Origin: Tangfeifania diversioriginum
GTDB taxonomy: Bacteria > Bacteroidota > Bacteroidia > Bacteroidales > Prolixibacteraceae
DNA length: 64,000 nucleotides
Assembly: GCA_945873105.1 (NCBI GenBank)
Contig: CAMCBW010000009.1
Span: 62,001-126,000, forward strand
Direction: 5' to 3'
Positions 34,636 through 46,600 of this stretch are shown in pieces. A program made the position numbers and the translations under genes. Position 1 is the stretch's first letter. The number at the start of each line of letters is the position of its first letter. A model generated the notes under the pieces. That model saw only the letters and a list, made by a program, of their open reading frames with translations. It searched no databases and was not told the DNA's origin.

Positions 34636-37600
34636 ATGGATATTCTGAACTTTCACAAGAAGCTGATAGATAACTACAAAACCTATATCCAAAGCTTTTT
34701 AAATATTAAGGATCCTTCAATACTAGAATTCGTTGACTCTGAAATTGACAATAAAAAGCTTTGGCCGGAACCGCTGGTCCAATTCAATCCAACATTTGAA
34801 AAAGGAAGGCCACTCGCTGATTTAGTAAATGAAGGGAAACTTCATTCAGAGATTGATAAGATCTTTTCCAGATTCAGTTTGTACCGCCACCAGGAAGAAG
34901 CAATTTTATTAGGTGCAGCTGGTGACGAATTTGTGGTTACTTCTGGAACCGGATCCGGAAAATCGCTCACCTACATGGCAACAATTTTTGACCATGTGCT
35001 GAAACAAGATGATTTGGCAACCAATAAGATTCAGGCGGTTGTGGTTTACCCTATGAATGCCTTGATAAACTCTCAGTTTAAGGAGATTGACAAATTTAAA
35101 ACCAGCTATGAAGAAAAATACCATAATCCTTTTCCGATAACTTTTGGCCAATATACCGGGCAGGAGGATGACGAAAAGCGGGAAGCTCTGAGGACGAATC
35201 CACCGCATATTCTACTCACCAACTACATGATGCTGGAGTTAATCATGACTAGGGGTGGTAAAGATATTGAAGTACGGAAAAACATACTTGACAGCATTAA
35301 GTATCTCGTTTTTGATGAGTTGCATACCTATCGAGGGAGGCAAGGATCAGATGTTTCGATACTAATCAGAAGAATAAAATCAGCAGCCAGTAATCCCATT
35401 ACGTCCATTGGAACTTCAGCAACTATGATTTCATTGGAAGGATCAACGCTTTTGGAACAGAAGGAAAAGGTGGCTGAAGTAGCGTCAACAATTTTTGGCT
35501 CTGACATCAAATCTCATCAAATTGTTAATGAATATCTGGTCAGGAGCATGGGAAATCACAAATCACCTACTCCGGAAGATTTGAAGAAAGCAATTGAAAA
35601 GGGAGTTTCAGTTGATGCCAGTTCTGAAGAATTTGAACAACATCCGACTGCAAATTGGATTGAAGAACAAATTGCTTTGGAAGAAAAAGAAGGAACACTA
35701 ATACGAAGAAAACCAACAACCTTAAGCAATATAGCCGATCTATTATCTGCCACATCCGGAGTCGATACAGATCAATCACTAAAGCATCTTCAGCTTATAT
35801 TGGAATGGGCCAACATTCTAAACTCAGATACCGGGAAAAAGAAGAATTATCTTCCTTACCGTATTCATCAATTCATTGCTCAAACAGGTTCAGTATACGC
35901 CACCCTTGGTGATCAATCCAGCAGAGATTTATATTTAGATGCAGGTCTTTATGCCGAGAATAAAGAAACTAAGCTTTATCCTTTGGTTTTTAGTCGTTCA
36001 TCGGGTCATGAATTTGCCTGCGTCAAATTAAACACCAATGATTTTAAAATTATTCCAAGGGAGTTTTATGACATCATCGAAGAGGAGGATGAAATCGTAA
36101 GTGTTGAAGGATATATCTTCATCCAGCATAAAGAAGATGAAGAAGATATTTGGGATGCTGATCGTGATATTCAAGACTTGCCTGAAACATGGTTTAATCC
36201 GGCACGAAAGGATGGTTCAAGAGCTTTGAAAACGGAAAGGAAAGACCGGTTACCACGCAAAATCCATTTCGACAAACAAGGCAATTACTCTTTTGAACAA
36301 CCAAAAGATTTTTTAGGCTGGTTTATGCCTTCTCCGCTCATGTTTGATCCGACATCAGGAACCATCTATGATGCACAAACAGCGGAATGGACAAAAGTGA
36401 TGAAATTGGGAGGTGAAGGACGCAGCACAGCAACAACCGTTTTATCTTTCGAAACCATTACACAATTGCAGCAATTCGGTGAAGACTATGGGAAACAAAA
36501 ACTTCTGAGCTTTACTGATAACCGGCAGGATGCTTCCTTACAAGCTGGACATTTCAACGATTTCGTAAAGGTTGGGCAATTGAGAGCTGCCATTGCCAAA
36601 GCATTGGAAGCCAACACCACACTTGATTACACGAATATTTCGGACAAAGTCTTTACGAGTTTAAATATTTTGCAAGATCAATTTGCAAAACAACCTGCCA
36701 CTTTCCCTGGTCCGAAAAAAGAGAATGAAGATGCGTTCAAAGTCTTCATCATGTATCGTTTACTTCATGATTTAAGAAGAAGCTGGCGCGTAGTTTTACC
36801 CAATCTGGAACAATGTGCACTACTTAAAATTGAATACAAATATCTGGATGAATCAATACAGGACGATTCATTGTGGGAACCAAATCAATTGCTTTTTGCA
36901 ATGAAGCCTGATGAAAGGCACGAATTCCTACAACAAATTTTTGACTTTTTCAGAAAGTCGTATGCATTGAGTTTCTCCATGTTGGAACCGGCAGTTATTG
37001 CACAAAATGTAAGGCGTATAAGAGAGAAACTTCAACATCCATGGACCTTGGACGAGAATGAAAAGCTGGAATTTCCATCCTATGTCAGATTGGAAAAGCT
37101 TTCCAGTTCGGCCATGAATCTTTATACCGAAAGTGGTGGTTTACAAAGCGTATTTGGCCGCTACTTAAGGAAAAAAGCTTTAGAATATGGAATTGATATC
37201 CGAGGGAAAGCAGTTTATAATGACTTTACTTACAAACTGCTAGATTTTATTTGTGATGCAGGTTGGTTAACCAAAAAACCTGCGAAGAATGAAAAAAATG
37301 AAGTGATCAGCATCTACCAATTAATGGTAGATACTATTTTATGGCATGTCGGGGATGGAAAAACGCTTGTTCCGGATCGCATAAAAAACAGATCATATAA
37401 ACCTTTGAAACAAGAGCCCAATAAATACTTTCAGCGGTTTTATCAAACCAATTTCCAAAGCATTAAGCCAATTGAAGGTCGTGAACATACCGGGCAAATA
37501 AATAATGAAAAGAGGAAACAGAGAGAGGATGAATTCAGATCCGGAAAAATTGGTGCCTTATTTTGTTCTCCAACCATGGAACTGGGTATTGACATTGCCG

Positions 37601-39792
37601 ACCTTTCCATCGTTCACCTGAGAAATGTTCCTCCATCACCTGCAAATTACGCACAGCGAAGTGGCCGTGCCGGAAGAAGTGGCCAAGCTGCCTTGGTGCT
37701 GGTTTACTGTTCCAACTTTAGCGCTCACGACCGGCACTATTTTATGAATTCGACTCAGATGGTGGCCGGAACGGTTACTGCACCCAGAATTGACTTAATC
37801 AACCAGGAACTACTATTGAGCCATCTTCATGCTTCAGTACTTACCAGACATTCGCTTAGCACATTGAATAGTTCATTAGGTGAATTGGTTGATAAATCAG
37901 ATCTGGATAAACTCCCGTTGAAACAGGAAATTATTGATTCACTGAAGATAAGTGAGGTCGAAAAAACCATTATACTGGCAAATTTCAAAAAGGTCATCGA
38001 GGATACCTATTTCAGGAATGAGTTTAGCAAAAGAAAACCATCCTGGTACACGGATAGCTGGATCAAGCAAAATCTGGATGAGTATGAAAACTCATTTGAC
38101 AGTTCATTAGATCGTTGGAGAAAGCTCTATAAAGCAGCACAAACTCAAATTAAAGCAGCAACATCGATTATTGAGAACCGGATTTATGCCGATAATCATG
38201 AGAAGAAAAAAGAAGCGTACAAGAGTTTAAGGCAGGCAGAACGGCAGCGGGATTTATTATTGAATGAAACCAATGAACCCGGGAAATCTTCAGGAAAAAA
38301 TAAAGATCAATCAGAGTTTTATCCATACCGGTATTTGGCTGCTGAAGGCTTCCTTCCGGGTTATAACTTTACCCGGCTTCCGGTTCGTTCGTTTATGGAA
38401 AGTGAGGATGCCGGTGGCGAATTCATTTCAAGGCCACGATTTATTGCCCTGAACGAGTTTGGACCCCGGAATATCATTTATCACGATGGTTCAAAGTATC
38501 GGGTTGACCGGCTTATTTTGACTGAAGCTGAGTTGAAGCTGGAGAGCGGTAAAATCTGTCCAAAAACTGGCTACTTCTTGTATGACAAGCAATACGGTTA
38601 CGAAGTTGATCCTATTATTAATGAACCGCTTCATCTGGATACCAAAAAGCATTTACATACCACGCTGATTGAAATGTCGGAAACACGTGCATATGAGTTG
38701 CAAAGAATCACTTGTCAGGAGGAAGAACGAACCAAAAAAGGATATGATATTCAAACCTACTTTTCAGTCGATGGAGGTTTTGAAAATACGGTAGAAGGAA
38801 TTGTTAGTGTATCAAATGACAAGCTGCTGCACATTCATTACTTACCTACCTGCCGGATTTTCAAACTGAACCTGAAATGGCGTGCCTCAAAAGAATACGG
38901 ATATGCCATCAATCTGAATACTGGTTATTGGCAGAACAAAGGACAGAAGGACGAAAACGGTGCTAAAGATGAGATCAAAGAAGTAAAGCTATTTACATCG
39001 GATACTGCCAATGCACTATATATTCAACCCATTAAATCGCTTGGACTGAAAAATGGTTTGGGCAGTGTTATCACTTTAATGTTTGCCATCAAACGGGCTA
39101 TTGAGAATTACTTCCAGGTTGAATCCAATGAAATTGGAGCGACCATTATGGGAGAAGAAGAAGCTCCAAACATGCTGATTTATGAAGCTGCGGAAGGCAG
39201 TTTGGGCGTGTTGTCACAATTGGTTGACAATCCAACCATTTACAAGGCCATCATGCAGGAAGCCTACAAAGTTTGCTTTTTCAAGAATGGAGTTGAAGAA
39301 GTGGATGAAGTATTACCAGCCACCTACGATGATTTATTGAGTTATTACAATCAATATTACCATCAGCAAATTGACCGGAATTTGGTTCGGGATGCACTAA
39401 ATAACCTGAAAGAATCTTCGATTGAGTTAATTACCAATAAGTCTTTCAGCAGTTACGACGAGCAATACCAATTTTTGGAAGCAGCCCGGGACCACAACAG
39501 CAGTACCGAAGAGAAATTTCTAAAGTACTTGTATCAGAATAAATTGAAGTTACCAGACGAAGCTCAGCCAAAGATGCCCAATATGTATGTTCGGCCTGAC
39601 TTCCTATACAAACCCAACATTTGTATTTTCTGTGATGGTACGCCACATGATGAAAACAAGGTGATGGAAGATGATACAGCAAAAAGATCAGCATTAAAAA
39701 ATGCAGGCTATCAGGTTTTGGCGTGGTATTATAAAGATTCGTTGGATGAATTTGTAGCCAAACGTCCTGATATTTTTAAAAAAGTAAAGTAA
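34636..39792 (+). CDS. DEAD/DEAH helicase-DUF1998-like fusion with Vsr-like C-terminus (DISARM-related)
   Basis: 1718 residues. The N-terminal superfamily 2 helicase has a Q-like motif (YRHQEEAI, about 83-90), Walker A SGTGSGKS (103-110), DELH (227-230), SAT (261-263) and motif VI QRSGRAGRSG (about 1005-1015). A long middle region follows. A C-terminal DUF1998-like region (about 1440-1600; ATIMGEEEAPNMLIYEAAEG) leads to a Vsr/restriction-endonuclease-like end (about 1650-1718; PDFLYKPNICIFCDG ... YQVLAWYY). Helicase plus DUF1998 is the core of DISARM (DrmA, DrmB) and occurs fused in Druantia-type proteins. Here helicase, DUF1998-like and nuclease-like parts sit in one chain. It is first in an operon with 4-bp and 2-bp gaps downstream. 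The role is inferred: translocation on and degradation of invading DNA. Confidence 0.85.
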   Translation: MDILNFHKKLIDNYKTYIQSFLNIKDPSILEFVDSEIDNKKLWPEPLVQFNPTFEKGRPLADLVNEGKLHSEIDKIFSRFSLYRHQEEAILLGAAGDEFVVTSGTGSGKSLTYMATIFDHVLKQDDLATNKIQAVVVYPMNALINSQFKEIDKFKTSYEEKYHNPFPITFGQYTGQEDDEKREALRTNPPHILLTNYMMLELIMTRGGKDIEVRKNILDSIKYLVFDELHTYRGRQGSDVSILIRRIKSAASNPITSIGTSATMISLEGSTLLEQKEKVAEVASTIFGSDIKSHQIVNEYLVRSMGNHKSPTPEDLKKAIEKGVSVDASSEEFEQHPTANWIEEQIALEEKEGTLIRRKPTTLSNIADLLSATSGVDTDQSLKHLQLILEWANILNSDTGKKKNYLPYRIHQFIAQTGSVYATLGDQSSRDLYLDAGLYAENKETKLYPLVFSRSSGHEFACVKLNTNDFKIIPREFYDIIEEEDEIVSVEGYIFIQHKEDEEDIWDADRDIQDLPETWFNPARKDGSRALKTERKDRLPRKIHFDKQGNYSFEQPKDFLGWFMPSPLMFDPTSGTIYDAQTAEWTKVMKLGGEGRSTATTVLSFETITQLQQFGEDYGKQKLLSFTDNRQDASLQAGHFNDFVKVGQLRAAIAKALEANTTLDYTNISDKVFTSLNILQDQFAKQPATFPGPKKENEDAFKVFIMYRLLHDLRRSWRVVLPNLEQCALLKIEYKYLDESIQDDSLWEPNQLLFAMKPDERHEFLQQIFDFFRKSYALSFSMLEPAVIAQNVRRIREKLQHPWTLDENEKLEFPSYVRLEKLSSSAMNLYTESGGLQSVFGRYLRKKALEYGIDIRGKAVYNDFTYKLLDFICDAGWLTKKPAKNEKNEVISIYQLMVDTILWHVGDGKTLVPDRIKNRSYKPLKQEPNKYFQRFYQTNFQSIKPIEGREHTGQINNEKRKQREDEFRSGKIGALFCSPTMELGIDIADLSIVHLRNVPPSPANYAQRSGRAGRSGQAALVLVYCSNFSAHDRHYFMNSTQMVAGTVTAPRIDLINQELLLSHLHASVLTRHSLSTLNSSLGELVDKSDLDKLPLKQEIIDSLKISEVEKTIILANFKKVIEDTYFRNEFSKRKPSWYTDSWIKQNLDEYENSFDSSLDRWRKLYKAAQTQIKAATSIIENRIYADNHEKKKEAYKSLRQAERQRDLLLNETNEPGKSSGKNKDQSEFYPYRYLAAEGFLPGYNFTRLPVRSFMESEDAGGEFISRPRFIALNEFGPRNIIYHDGSKYRVDRLILTEAELKLESGKICPKTGYFLYDKQYGYEVDPIINEPLHLDTKKHLHTTLIEMSETRAYELQRITCQEEERTKKGYDIQTYFSVDGGFENTVEGIVSVSNDKLLHIHYLPTCRIFKLNLKWRASKEYGYAINLNTGYWQNKGQKDENGAKDEIKEVKLFTSDTANALYIQPIKSLGLKNGLGSVITLMFAIKRAIENYFQVESNEIGATIMGEEEAPNMLIYEAAEGSLGVLSQLVDNPTIYKAIMQEAYKVCFFKNGVEEVDEVLPATYDDLLSYYNQYYHQQIDRNLVRDALNNLKESSIELITNKSFSSYDEQYQFLEAARDHNSSTEEKFLKYLYQNKLKLPDEAQPKMPNMYVRPDFLYKPNICIFCDGTPHDENKVMEDDTAKRSALKNAGYQVLAWYYKDSLDEFVAKRPDIFKKVK

Positions 39793-39796
39793 GCCA

Positions 39797-42652
39797 ATGA
39801 CAAATTTCGAATTTAAACCAGGCAGTTTGGTTACCCTTCGTAACAGACCTTGGGTGGTGCTGCCATCAGAAGATACAGACCTTTTATTGATCAAACCTTT
39901 AGGTGGTTCGGATGATGAAATCACCGGGATTTTCAAGCCCTTGGCAAATGAAGTAGACAAGCCTCAAACCTATAATTTCATTAAACCTTCTGAAAGTGAT
40001 TTAGGCGATTTTACTTCAGCCAAACTTTTATACAATGCGGCAAGGCTTTCGTTTCGAAATGCCGCCGGTCCATTCCGGTGTTTGGGGAAATTGTCTTTTC
40101 GTCCACGGTCGTATCAGATGGTGCCATTGATCATGGCTTTAAAGCAGGATACTACTCGGTTGCTGATTGCTGACGATGTTGGGGTGGGAAAAACCATTGA
40201 AGCCTTACTAGTTGCCAAAGAACTCTATGAAAGAAGAGAAATCAAGCGGTTCGCCGTTGTTTGTCTGCCCCACTTGTGCGACCAGTGGCAGGACGAAATG
40301 AAAAATAAATTCGGAATCGAAGCAGTTATTATTCGTTCTGGTACGGCAACTTCGTTGGAAAGGCAAATCCGGACACATGAGAATATTTTCAGGGCATTTC
40401 CTTTTCAGATCATTTCAATTGACTACATCAAGACCGGAAACAAACGCCAGGTGTTTATCGATCATTGTCCGGAAATGATTATCGTTGACGAAGCGCATAC
40501 CTGCGCCAAACCTGCCGGAGCCAACAATTCACAGCAACTTCGCTATCACCTGCTGCATGATATTGCGAAGAAACAAAATCAACATTTGTTACTGGTTACT
40601 GCCACACCTCATAGCGGCAAACAAGCCGAATTTCAGTCGTTATTAGGCTTGATAAAACCCGCATTTGAAAAGATTGACATTGTTACTTCGAGTGAAGATG
40701 AACGAAAAGAAATCTCCAATCATTTCATTCAGCGGCGAAGGGGCGATGTGATCAAATGGTTGGATGAAGAAACCCAATTTCCGGAACGAAATTCGATTGA
40801 CAAGGATTATCAAATTGGTAAAGCATATTCCGAAGTATTCAATGATATTTTGGCTTATGCACGCGAAATTGTGGCAATTAAAACGATTGACGGAAGAAAA
40901 CAACGATACAATTATTGGGATGCACTGGCTTTGCTTCGTGGAGTAATGAGCAGCCCAGCTGCCGGAATTTCGATGTTGGTAAAGAAAGCACAAAAGAAAG
41001 AAATAGCCGACGAAGAAGATGAACTGGTAGGTAATGAGGCAGAAAGCGAAAGCGTTATGGATTCTGACTTTTCAACGGATGACAATCTGCCTTTATCGGT
41101 TTTGGGGAAAGCCTCGAAGGTGAATGATTCAGAATCGAAACGTTTGTTGGGTTATGCCCGGAGAATGGAAGGTTTGTATGGTCTTGAACATGACCAAAAA
41201 GCCAAAGAAGCATTGTTCCAGATTAAGACTTTTATTGAACGAGGTTACAACCCTATCATCTTTTGTCGATACATCCAAACGGCCAATTATCTAGGCATAA
41301 TTTTCAAAGAGGCCTTGAAAGGGAAAAACTTTAAGTCGCTGCACATTGAGGTAATTACCAGTGAATTTGATGATGAGTTAAGAAGAGAAAAGATTGAATC
41401 CATGAATAAGTCTGAAAGGCGATTGCTGATTGCCACAGACTGTTTGAGCGAAGGGATTAACTTGCAGGAAGGTTTTAATGCCCTCTTGCATTACGATTTG
41501 CCCTGGAATCCGAACCGTTTGGAACAACGTGAAGGTCGTATCGACCGCTTCGGACAACAAGCAACAACGGTTGAAGTAGCCTTGTTGTATGGAAGTAATA
41601 ATCCGATTGACGGGGTTGTATTGGAAGTCTTACTTCGCAAGGCCCGGGAAATCAGGCGGTCAATCGGGATTGCAGTTCCTTTCCCTGAAAACAGCGCTTC
41701 GGTAATGGAAGCTGTTACCAATGCCATCCTGTTAAAACCATCGGTTTCGATCAAACAGGTTTCGTATCAACTTTCGTTGTTTGAAGCCGAAGAGATTGAT
41801 GCCGAGAAAAAGAAAGTGGCTCAGGCATTTGATGAAGCCCAAAAACGGGAGGTTGCTTCCCGGAGCATCTTTGCTCACCATGCCATAAAAGCAAACGAAA
41901 TAGAGGCAGATTTGAAAGAAGTTGATGATGCCATTGGCGATGTAAAAGCTGTAGAACAGTTTGTGGTGGAATCACTTCGGTTTATGGGGGTTCAGGTGGA
42001 TGCAAACAAAAACGGCTACAAGATTTATGCGACCAACATTCCACAACGCTTACGAGACTTGCTGACTGATAAAAACGAAATTCAGGTTTCTTTCAAATCG
42101 CCAACTCCTGCAGGGTTCAAATATCTTGGACGAAATCATCCGTTTACCGAACATCTTTCCAATCATATCATCAATAATGCGCTGCATGGTGCAGACCATA
42201 GTGCTGCCCGCGCTTCGGTTTTGCGGTCTTCAGCAATTCAGCAAAAAACGGTTCTGTTTCAGTTAAGGGTTCGAAATGTAATAGCCGAGCAACCCAGCAA
42301 TAAAGAAGTGGTGGCCGAAGAAATGTGGCTTTGGGGCTACGAGGGTGAAATTGGACAGAAACAGTTTATTGTCGGAAAACCTGCCTTGAATTTATTGATG
42401 GACATAAAAGCTACCCAAAACATGGAGCAGCCCGAGCAGGCCTATTGGCTGGAGGAAGAAATGCAATGGGTAAAAGATGAAACGACCTTCAGGAAACATA
42501 CCGATGAAGTTGCTCTGGAACGGGCCAATCATTTGGTTTTCGTGCATACCAAAGTCAGAAAATTGGTGGGTGGCATCCGGTATAATGTGGTAGAACCAGT
42601 TCTTCCCATGGATGTATTGGGAGTTTACATTTTATTACCTCAGATCTCCTAA
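39797..42652 (+). CDS. SNF2-family helicase (DrmD-like)
   Basis: 951 residues. Motif I DDVGVGKT (about 124-131), motif II DEAH (about 231-234), motif III VTATPHSGK, and motifs V/VI in CLSEGINLQEG and QREGRIDRFGQ (about 545-585) define an SNF2-type superfamily 2 translocase. The C-terminal about 300 residues include a long coiled-coil-like helix (EAEEIDAEKKKVAQAFDEAQ). Class 1 DISARM systems encode an SNF2 helicase DrmD next to the DUF1998/helicase genes, as here. The gene starts 4 bp after the upstream stop and ends 2 bp before the next start, so translation is probably coupled. Confidence 0.88.
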   Translation: MTNFEFKPGSLVTLRNRPWVVLPSEDTDLLLIKPLGGSDDEITGIFKPLANEVDKPQTYNFIKPSESDLGDFTSAKLLYNAARLSFRNAAGPFRCLGKLSFRPRSYQMVPLIMALKQDTTRLLIADDVGVGKTIEALLVAKELYERREIKRFAVVCLPHLCDQWQDEMKNKFGIEAVIIRSGTATSLERQIRTHENIFRAFPFQIISIDYIKTGNKRQVFIDHCPEMIIVDEAHTCAKPAGANNSQQLRYHLLHDIAKKQNQHLLLVTATPHSGKQAEFQSLLGLIKPAFEKIDIVTSSEDERKEISNHFIQRRRGDVIKWLDEETQFPERNSIDKDYQIGKAYSEVFNDILAYAREIVAIKTIDGRKQRYNYWDALALLRGVMSSPAAGISMLVKKAQKKEIADEEDELVGNEAESESVMDSDFSTDDNLPLSVLGKASKVNDSESKRLLGYARRMEGLYGLEHDQKAKEALFQIKTFIERGYNPIIFCRYIQTANYLGIIFKEALKGKNFKSLHIEVITSEFDDELRREKIESMNKSERRLLIATDCLSEGINLQEGFNALLHYDLPWNPNRLEQREGRIDRFGQQATTVEVALLYGSNNPIDGVVLEVLLRKAREIRRSIGIAVPFPENSASVMEAVTNAILLKPSVSIKQVSYQLSLFEAEEIDAEKKKVAQAFDEAQKREVASRSIFAHHAIKANEIEADLKEVDDAIGDVKAVEQFVVESLRFMGVQVDANKNGYKIYATNIPQRLRDLLTDKNEIQVSFKSPTPAGFKYLGRNHPFTEHLSNHIINNALHGADHSAARASVLRSSAIQQKTVLFQLRVRNVIAEQPSNKEVVAEEMWLWGYEGEIGQKQFIVGKPALNLLMDIKATQNMEQPEQAYWLEEEMQWVKDETTFRKHTDEVALERANHLVFVHTKVRKLVGGIRYNVVEPVLPMDVLGVYILLPQIS

Positions 42653-42654
42653 CC

Positions 42655-43647
42655 ATGCAAGTAAAAGATTTAGGCAATATTTATTCATCCGGCGGCGACT
42701 TTACCACAAAAGCAGCGCTCTTGCAATCCTGTTATCGTGTTGATAGGACTGAACCACAGGGTAAAACAACGGTTGCTGTATTTGCCGGTTTTGATTCAGC
42801 AGGGAAAAGAAACTATAACAAAATAGTTAAAGAATACGGACATATCGTTTCAGGTGGAGAAGACAAAAACAAGAACTTTTATTTTGAAGAGACCTTCAAA
42901 TATGCCCACGAAAGAATCAGAAATAAGAAACCCGAAGAAACAATAAAAGCGGATCGGCTATTCAATAATCTTTTATCAAGTATGCCTTTAGCATTTAATC
43001 TGTTCCATCCGTTGATGATGCTTTTAAAGTCTGATCCGAACAATGTAAATCAGATTGTTGCTGCTTTATTTCCTGACTATCCTGTCGTGGAGGTTGAAAG
43101 AATTGATATTGAGTTTATACCATTGCCAGTTTCCAGTTATACTGAGGACAAGTCAGCAATGGACGCAGTCATTTTCTTTACTGACAATCACAATAATCGT
43201 AATATCATTTCCATTGAGGTTAAATACACCGATTCGCTGGGAACAAATAAAGCCAAAGAAAATAGCTTGAAAGTTGAAACAGCAATTGCAAGCGGATTAT
43301 TCTCCACCGAAGGGATTGAATCTGTAAAACAGGGTTGCACTCAAATTTACAGGAACTTTCTGTTGACTGAAAAATACAGAATGGTGCATCATTTGGCAAA
43401 TTCGTATTCAATCATTTTAGCGCCTAAAAAACATCCAACTACATTAAACGAGATAAATTCTTTGAAGAAACAGTTCAATGAATCGTGCCCTGAATCTAAA
43501 TTGAAAAAATATGATCTGGAAGATTTTGTGAAAACAATTTCTGAAAATGTGATTGAAAAATACAGACCATGGATTGATTGGTTCACGAATCGGTATCTCA
43601 ATTTCGATAGCGTGGAAGAATTATTTATAGGAGTAAAACAGACATGA
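42655..43647 (+). CDS. PD-(D/E)XK-type putative restriction endonuclease (PGN_0703-like)
   Basis: 330 residues. The core MDAVIFFTD...NIISIEVKYTD (about 168-195) gives the D...E-x-K catalytic signature of PD-(D/E)XK nucleases: the D of MDAV and the E and K of IEVK. A long helical C-terminus follows (KYRPWIDWFTNRY). It replaces the phospholipase-D nuclease DrmC expected in a canonical DISARM locus. Its stop overlaps the methylase start by 4 bp (ATGA), so the two are probably made together as a restriction/modification pair within the operon. Confidence 0.78.
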   Translation: MQVKDLGNIYSSGGDFTTKAALLQSCYRVDRTEPQGKTTVAVFAGFDSAGKRNYNKIVKEYGHIVSGGEDKNKNFYFEETFKYAHERIRNKKPEETIKADRLFNNLLSSMPLAFNLFHPLMMLLKSDPNNVNQIVAALFPDYPVVEVERIDIEFIPLPVSSYTEDKSAMDAVIFFTDNHNNRNIISIEVKYTDSLGTNKAKENSLKVETAIASGLFSTEGIESVKQGCTQIYRNFLLTEKYRMVHHLANSYSIILAPKKHPTTLNEINSLKKQFNESCPESKLKKYDLEDFVKTISENVIEKYRPWIDWFTNRYLNFDSVEELFIGVKQT

Positions 43648-46600
43648 AATACACCACCATCAATATACAAGGCAACCTGATTTCGGAAGAAATTCTTCAA
43701 AAGGTTGAAAAGGCTGAAGCCCAGGGACAATCGGCAACCGATTTTGGGTTCGAGCCCGGATCAAACATCCGGAGTGAAATTGAATATGCCTGGAGCCGCA
43801 TTAAATTAGATTGGAAGCATTTTAGCGACCGGCTTCAAAACCTTCCGGCCAGCGATCCTTATGGAACAACGCTGAGCCGGAAATGGATGGAGCAGTTTTT
43901 AAATTCCATTGGGTTTGAATTGTCGCGCCAAAGAACTTCGCTTCAGGGAGATAATAACCAGACTTATCCGATTAGCCACACTGCCGAAAACACCGATCAG
44001 CTTCCGATTCATATCGTTGGTTTTACCGAACCCACACATCCGGACAAAAATACGCTGGATATCAAAACCAGTGGAGGAACTACCCGGTTTTCGCCTCACG
44101 GTACGATGCAGGAATACCTGAATGTGACCGAACATTTGTATGGAATTGCGACCAATGGTTTGTACCTACGTTTGATTCGCGACAGTGGTATGCTGATTAA
44201 ACTCACTTATGTGGAGTTCGACCTCAAGCGGATGCTGGATGAAGACAAATACAGCGAGTTTACGGTACTTTATCGCCTGATTCATGCTAGCCGTTTTCCT
44301 CGGATAAACGAGGAAGCCGGTCAATGTCTATTGGAAACGTATTACCGCGATAGTATTGAAACCGGAAACCGGATTCGAGATGGCTTAAGTCTTGCAGTAA
44401 AAGAATCGTTACTGGCATTGGGAAAGGGATTTCTTCAGCATGAAAACAATACCGCTTTGCGTGAGAAAATCCTGGCAGGCAACCTATCGGCGAAGAATTA
44501 TTACCGGCAGTTGTTGCGTATTATCTACCGTTTTTTGTTTTTAATGGTTACCGAAGAACGCGATCTGGTTTACGATCCCGACGATAAAAGCGAAAAGATT
44601 CAGCGTCTTAAAAATTTTTATTTTCAGTATTACAGCATTCATCGCCTGCGCAAACTCTCCGAAAACCGCTATGTATATGAAGCCCAATTTAACGACTTGT
44701 GGCAGGGACTGGTAAACACTTTTCTGTTGTTTGAAGCAAGTGGAAACGGAACGAAATTAGGCATTCAACCGCTTGACGGTGATTTATTCAGCTACAATGC
44801 CATTGCCGATTTGCAAAACAGCCTGATCAATAATAAATTGCTGTTGGAATGCGTACGGAACCTGAATGAGTTTACCGACGAAAAGAAAAACCTGGTCCCG
44901 ATCAATTACCGTTCGTTGGATGTGGAAGAGTTGGGATCGGTTTACGAAGGTTTACTGGAACTTCATCCAGTGATTGAAAACATTGAATCCACCAATCCGG
45001 AATATATCAATTTTACCTTTCACGGAGGAACAAGACGTAAGACTACTAGTTCTTTTTATACCAGACCAGACCTGGTGAATGAGCTGATTAAATCGGCCTT
45101 AATACCCGTTATTGAAGAGCGATTAAAAAAGCATACCGGCAATAAGGATGAACAGGCCAAAGCGTTATTGAAACTCAAAGTGTGTGATGCTGCTTCGGGC
45201 AGTGGGCACATGGTGTTAGCGGCAGGCCGAACCATTGCCTGGTATTTGGCAAGGGTACAAAGTGGTGAAGAAAATCCACCTCCTTCTCATTACCGCATAT
45301 GCTTGCGCGAAGTGATACAGCATTGCATCTATGCAGTGGATATGAACCCTGATGCCGTTGAATTGTGTAAACTGGCCTTATGGCTCGAAGGTCATAACAG
45401 CGGTAAACCATTGAGTTTCCTAGATCATAAAATTCGATGTGGAAACAGTTTGGTTGGCGTTACCGACTTAAGCGTTCTGGAAAAAGGTATTCCTAATGAA
45501 GCATATAATCCTATTACAGGTGATGATCAAACAATTTGCTTAAGCTTAAAAAAAGAGAATCAGCGTTTTCTTAAGTTTCTTGAAGGTAAGGCAGACACAG
45601 GTTTCCAGCAAACACTTAAATTTGATGAGAAGGAAGAAGTCCATAGTTTTTCTGCGGATTACCATCAATTGGAAGACATTAATCAGGACAATGTAGAAGC
45701 CGTAAGACAAGTTAAAACCAAATTTGAAAAACTTCGGAACAAACCAAGTTGGTACAAAGAATGGACAGCATGCAATATTTGGACAGCAGCCTTCTTTTTT
45801 CACTACACTCCTGAAACCGAAAAGGCTGCACCTACAAGTGAGCGTTTGATCAGTTTCTTAAGCAATCCTTCCGCAGCTTATGCCCCAATGGTTGGTAAGG
45901 CCAATTCTTTATACGCAGAACACAATTTTTTTCATTGGGCATTAGAATTTCCAGATGTATTTGAACAGGGTGGTTTTGATGTGATCCTTGGAAATCCACC
46001 ATGGGATCAAATCCAGCCAGAAGAAAGAGTCTTCTTTCAAACAAAGGATGATAGAATCGCAAAATTAGAAGGTTCAACACGGAAGAAGGCAATACAAAAT
46101 TTAGCTATTTCGAACCCAATATTATTGAAAGAATGGAGGGAGTATCAACATACGATTGAATCAATATCAAAATCTTGCAAACATTCAAAAAGGTTTGTTC
46201 TTTCAGCTATTTTCAAGTTAAATACTTATCCATTATTTACTGATCTGGCATATCAATTTATTAATAAAAGCGGTAGTGTTGGCCTAATAATCCCTTCTGC
46301 AATTTCGACAACGGATTCCAACAAATACCTTTTTGAAGAAATTACAAAGAATAATCACCTCTACAAACTTTACGATTTTCTTGAGGCAAGAGATTTTTTT
46401 CAAGGACTCGAAAGCCGAGACCCCTTTTGTATTTTCATTTTAAGAAAAGGAGGACTTGATAAGAATCGAAAGATTGAGTTTGTATTCAAAGCATTAAAAG
46501 TTGAGGAACTGTTTATTAAAGAAAGAAAAGTAATTTTAGAACAATCTGATTTTAAGTTGTTTAATCCGAACACAAAAACATGTCCTATATTTTATACTCA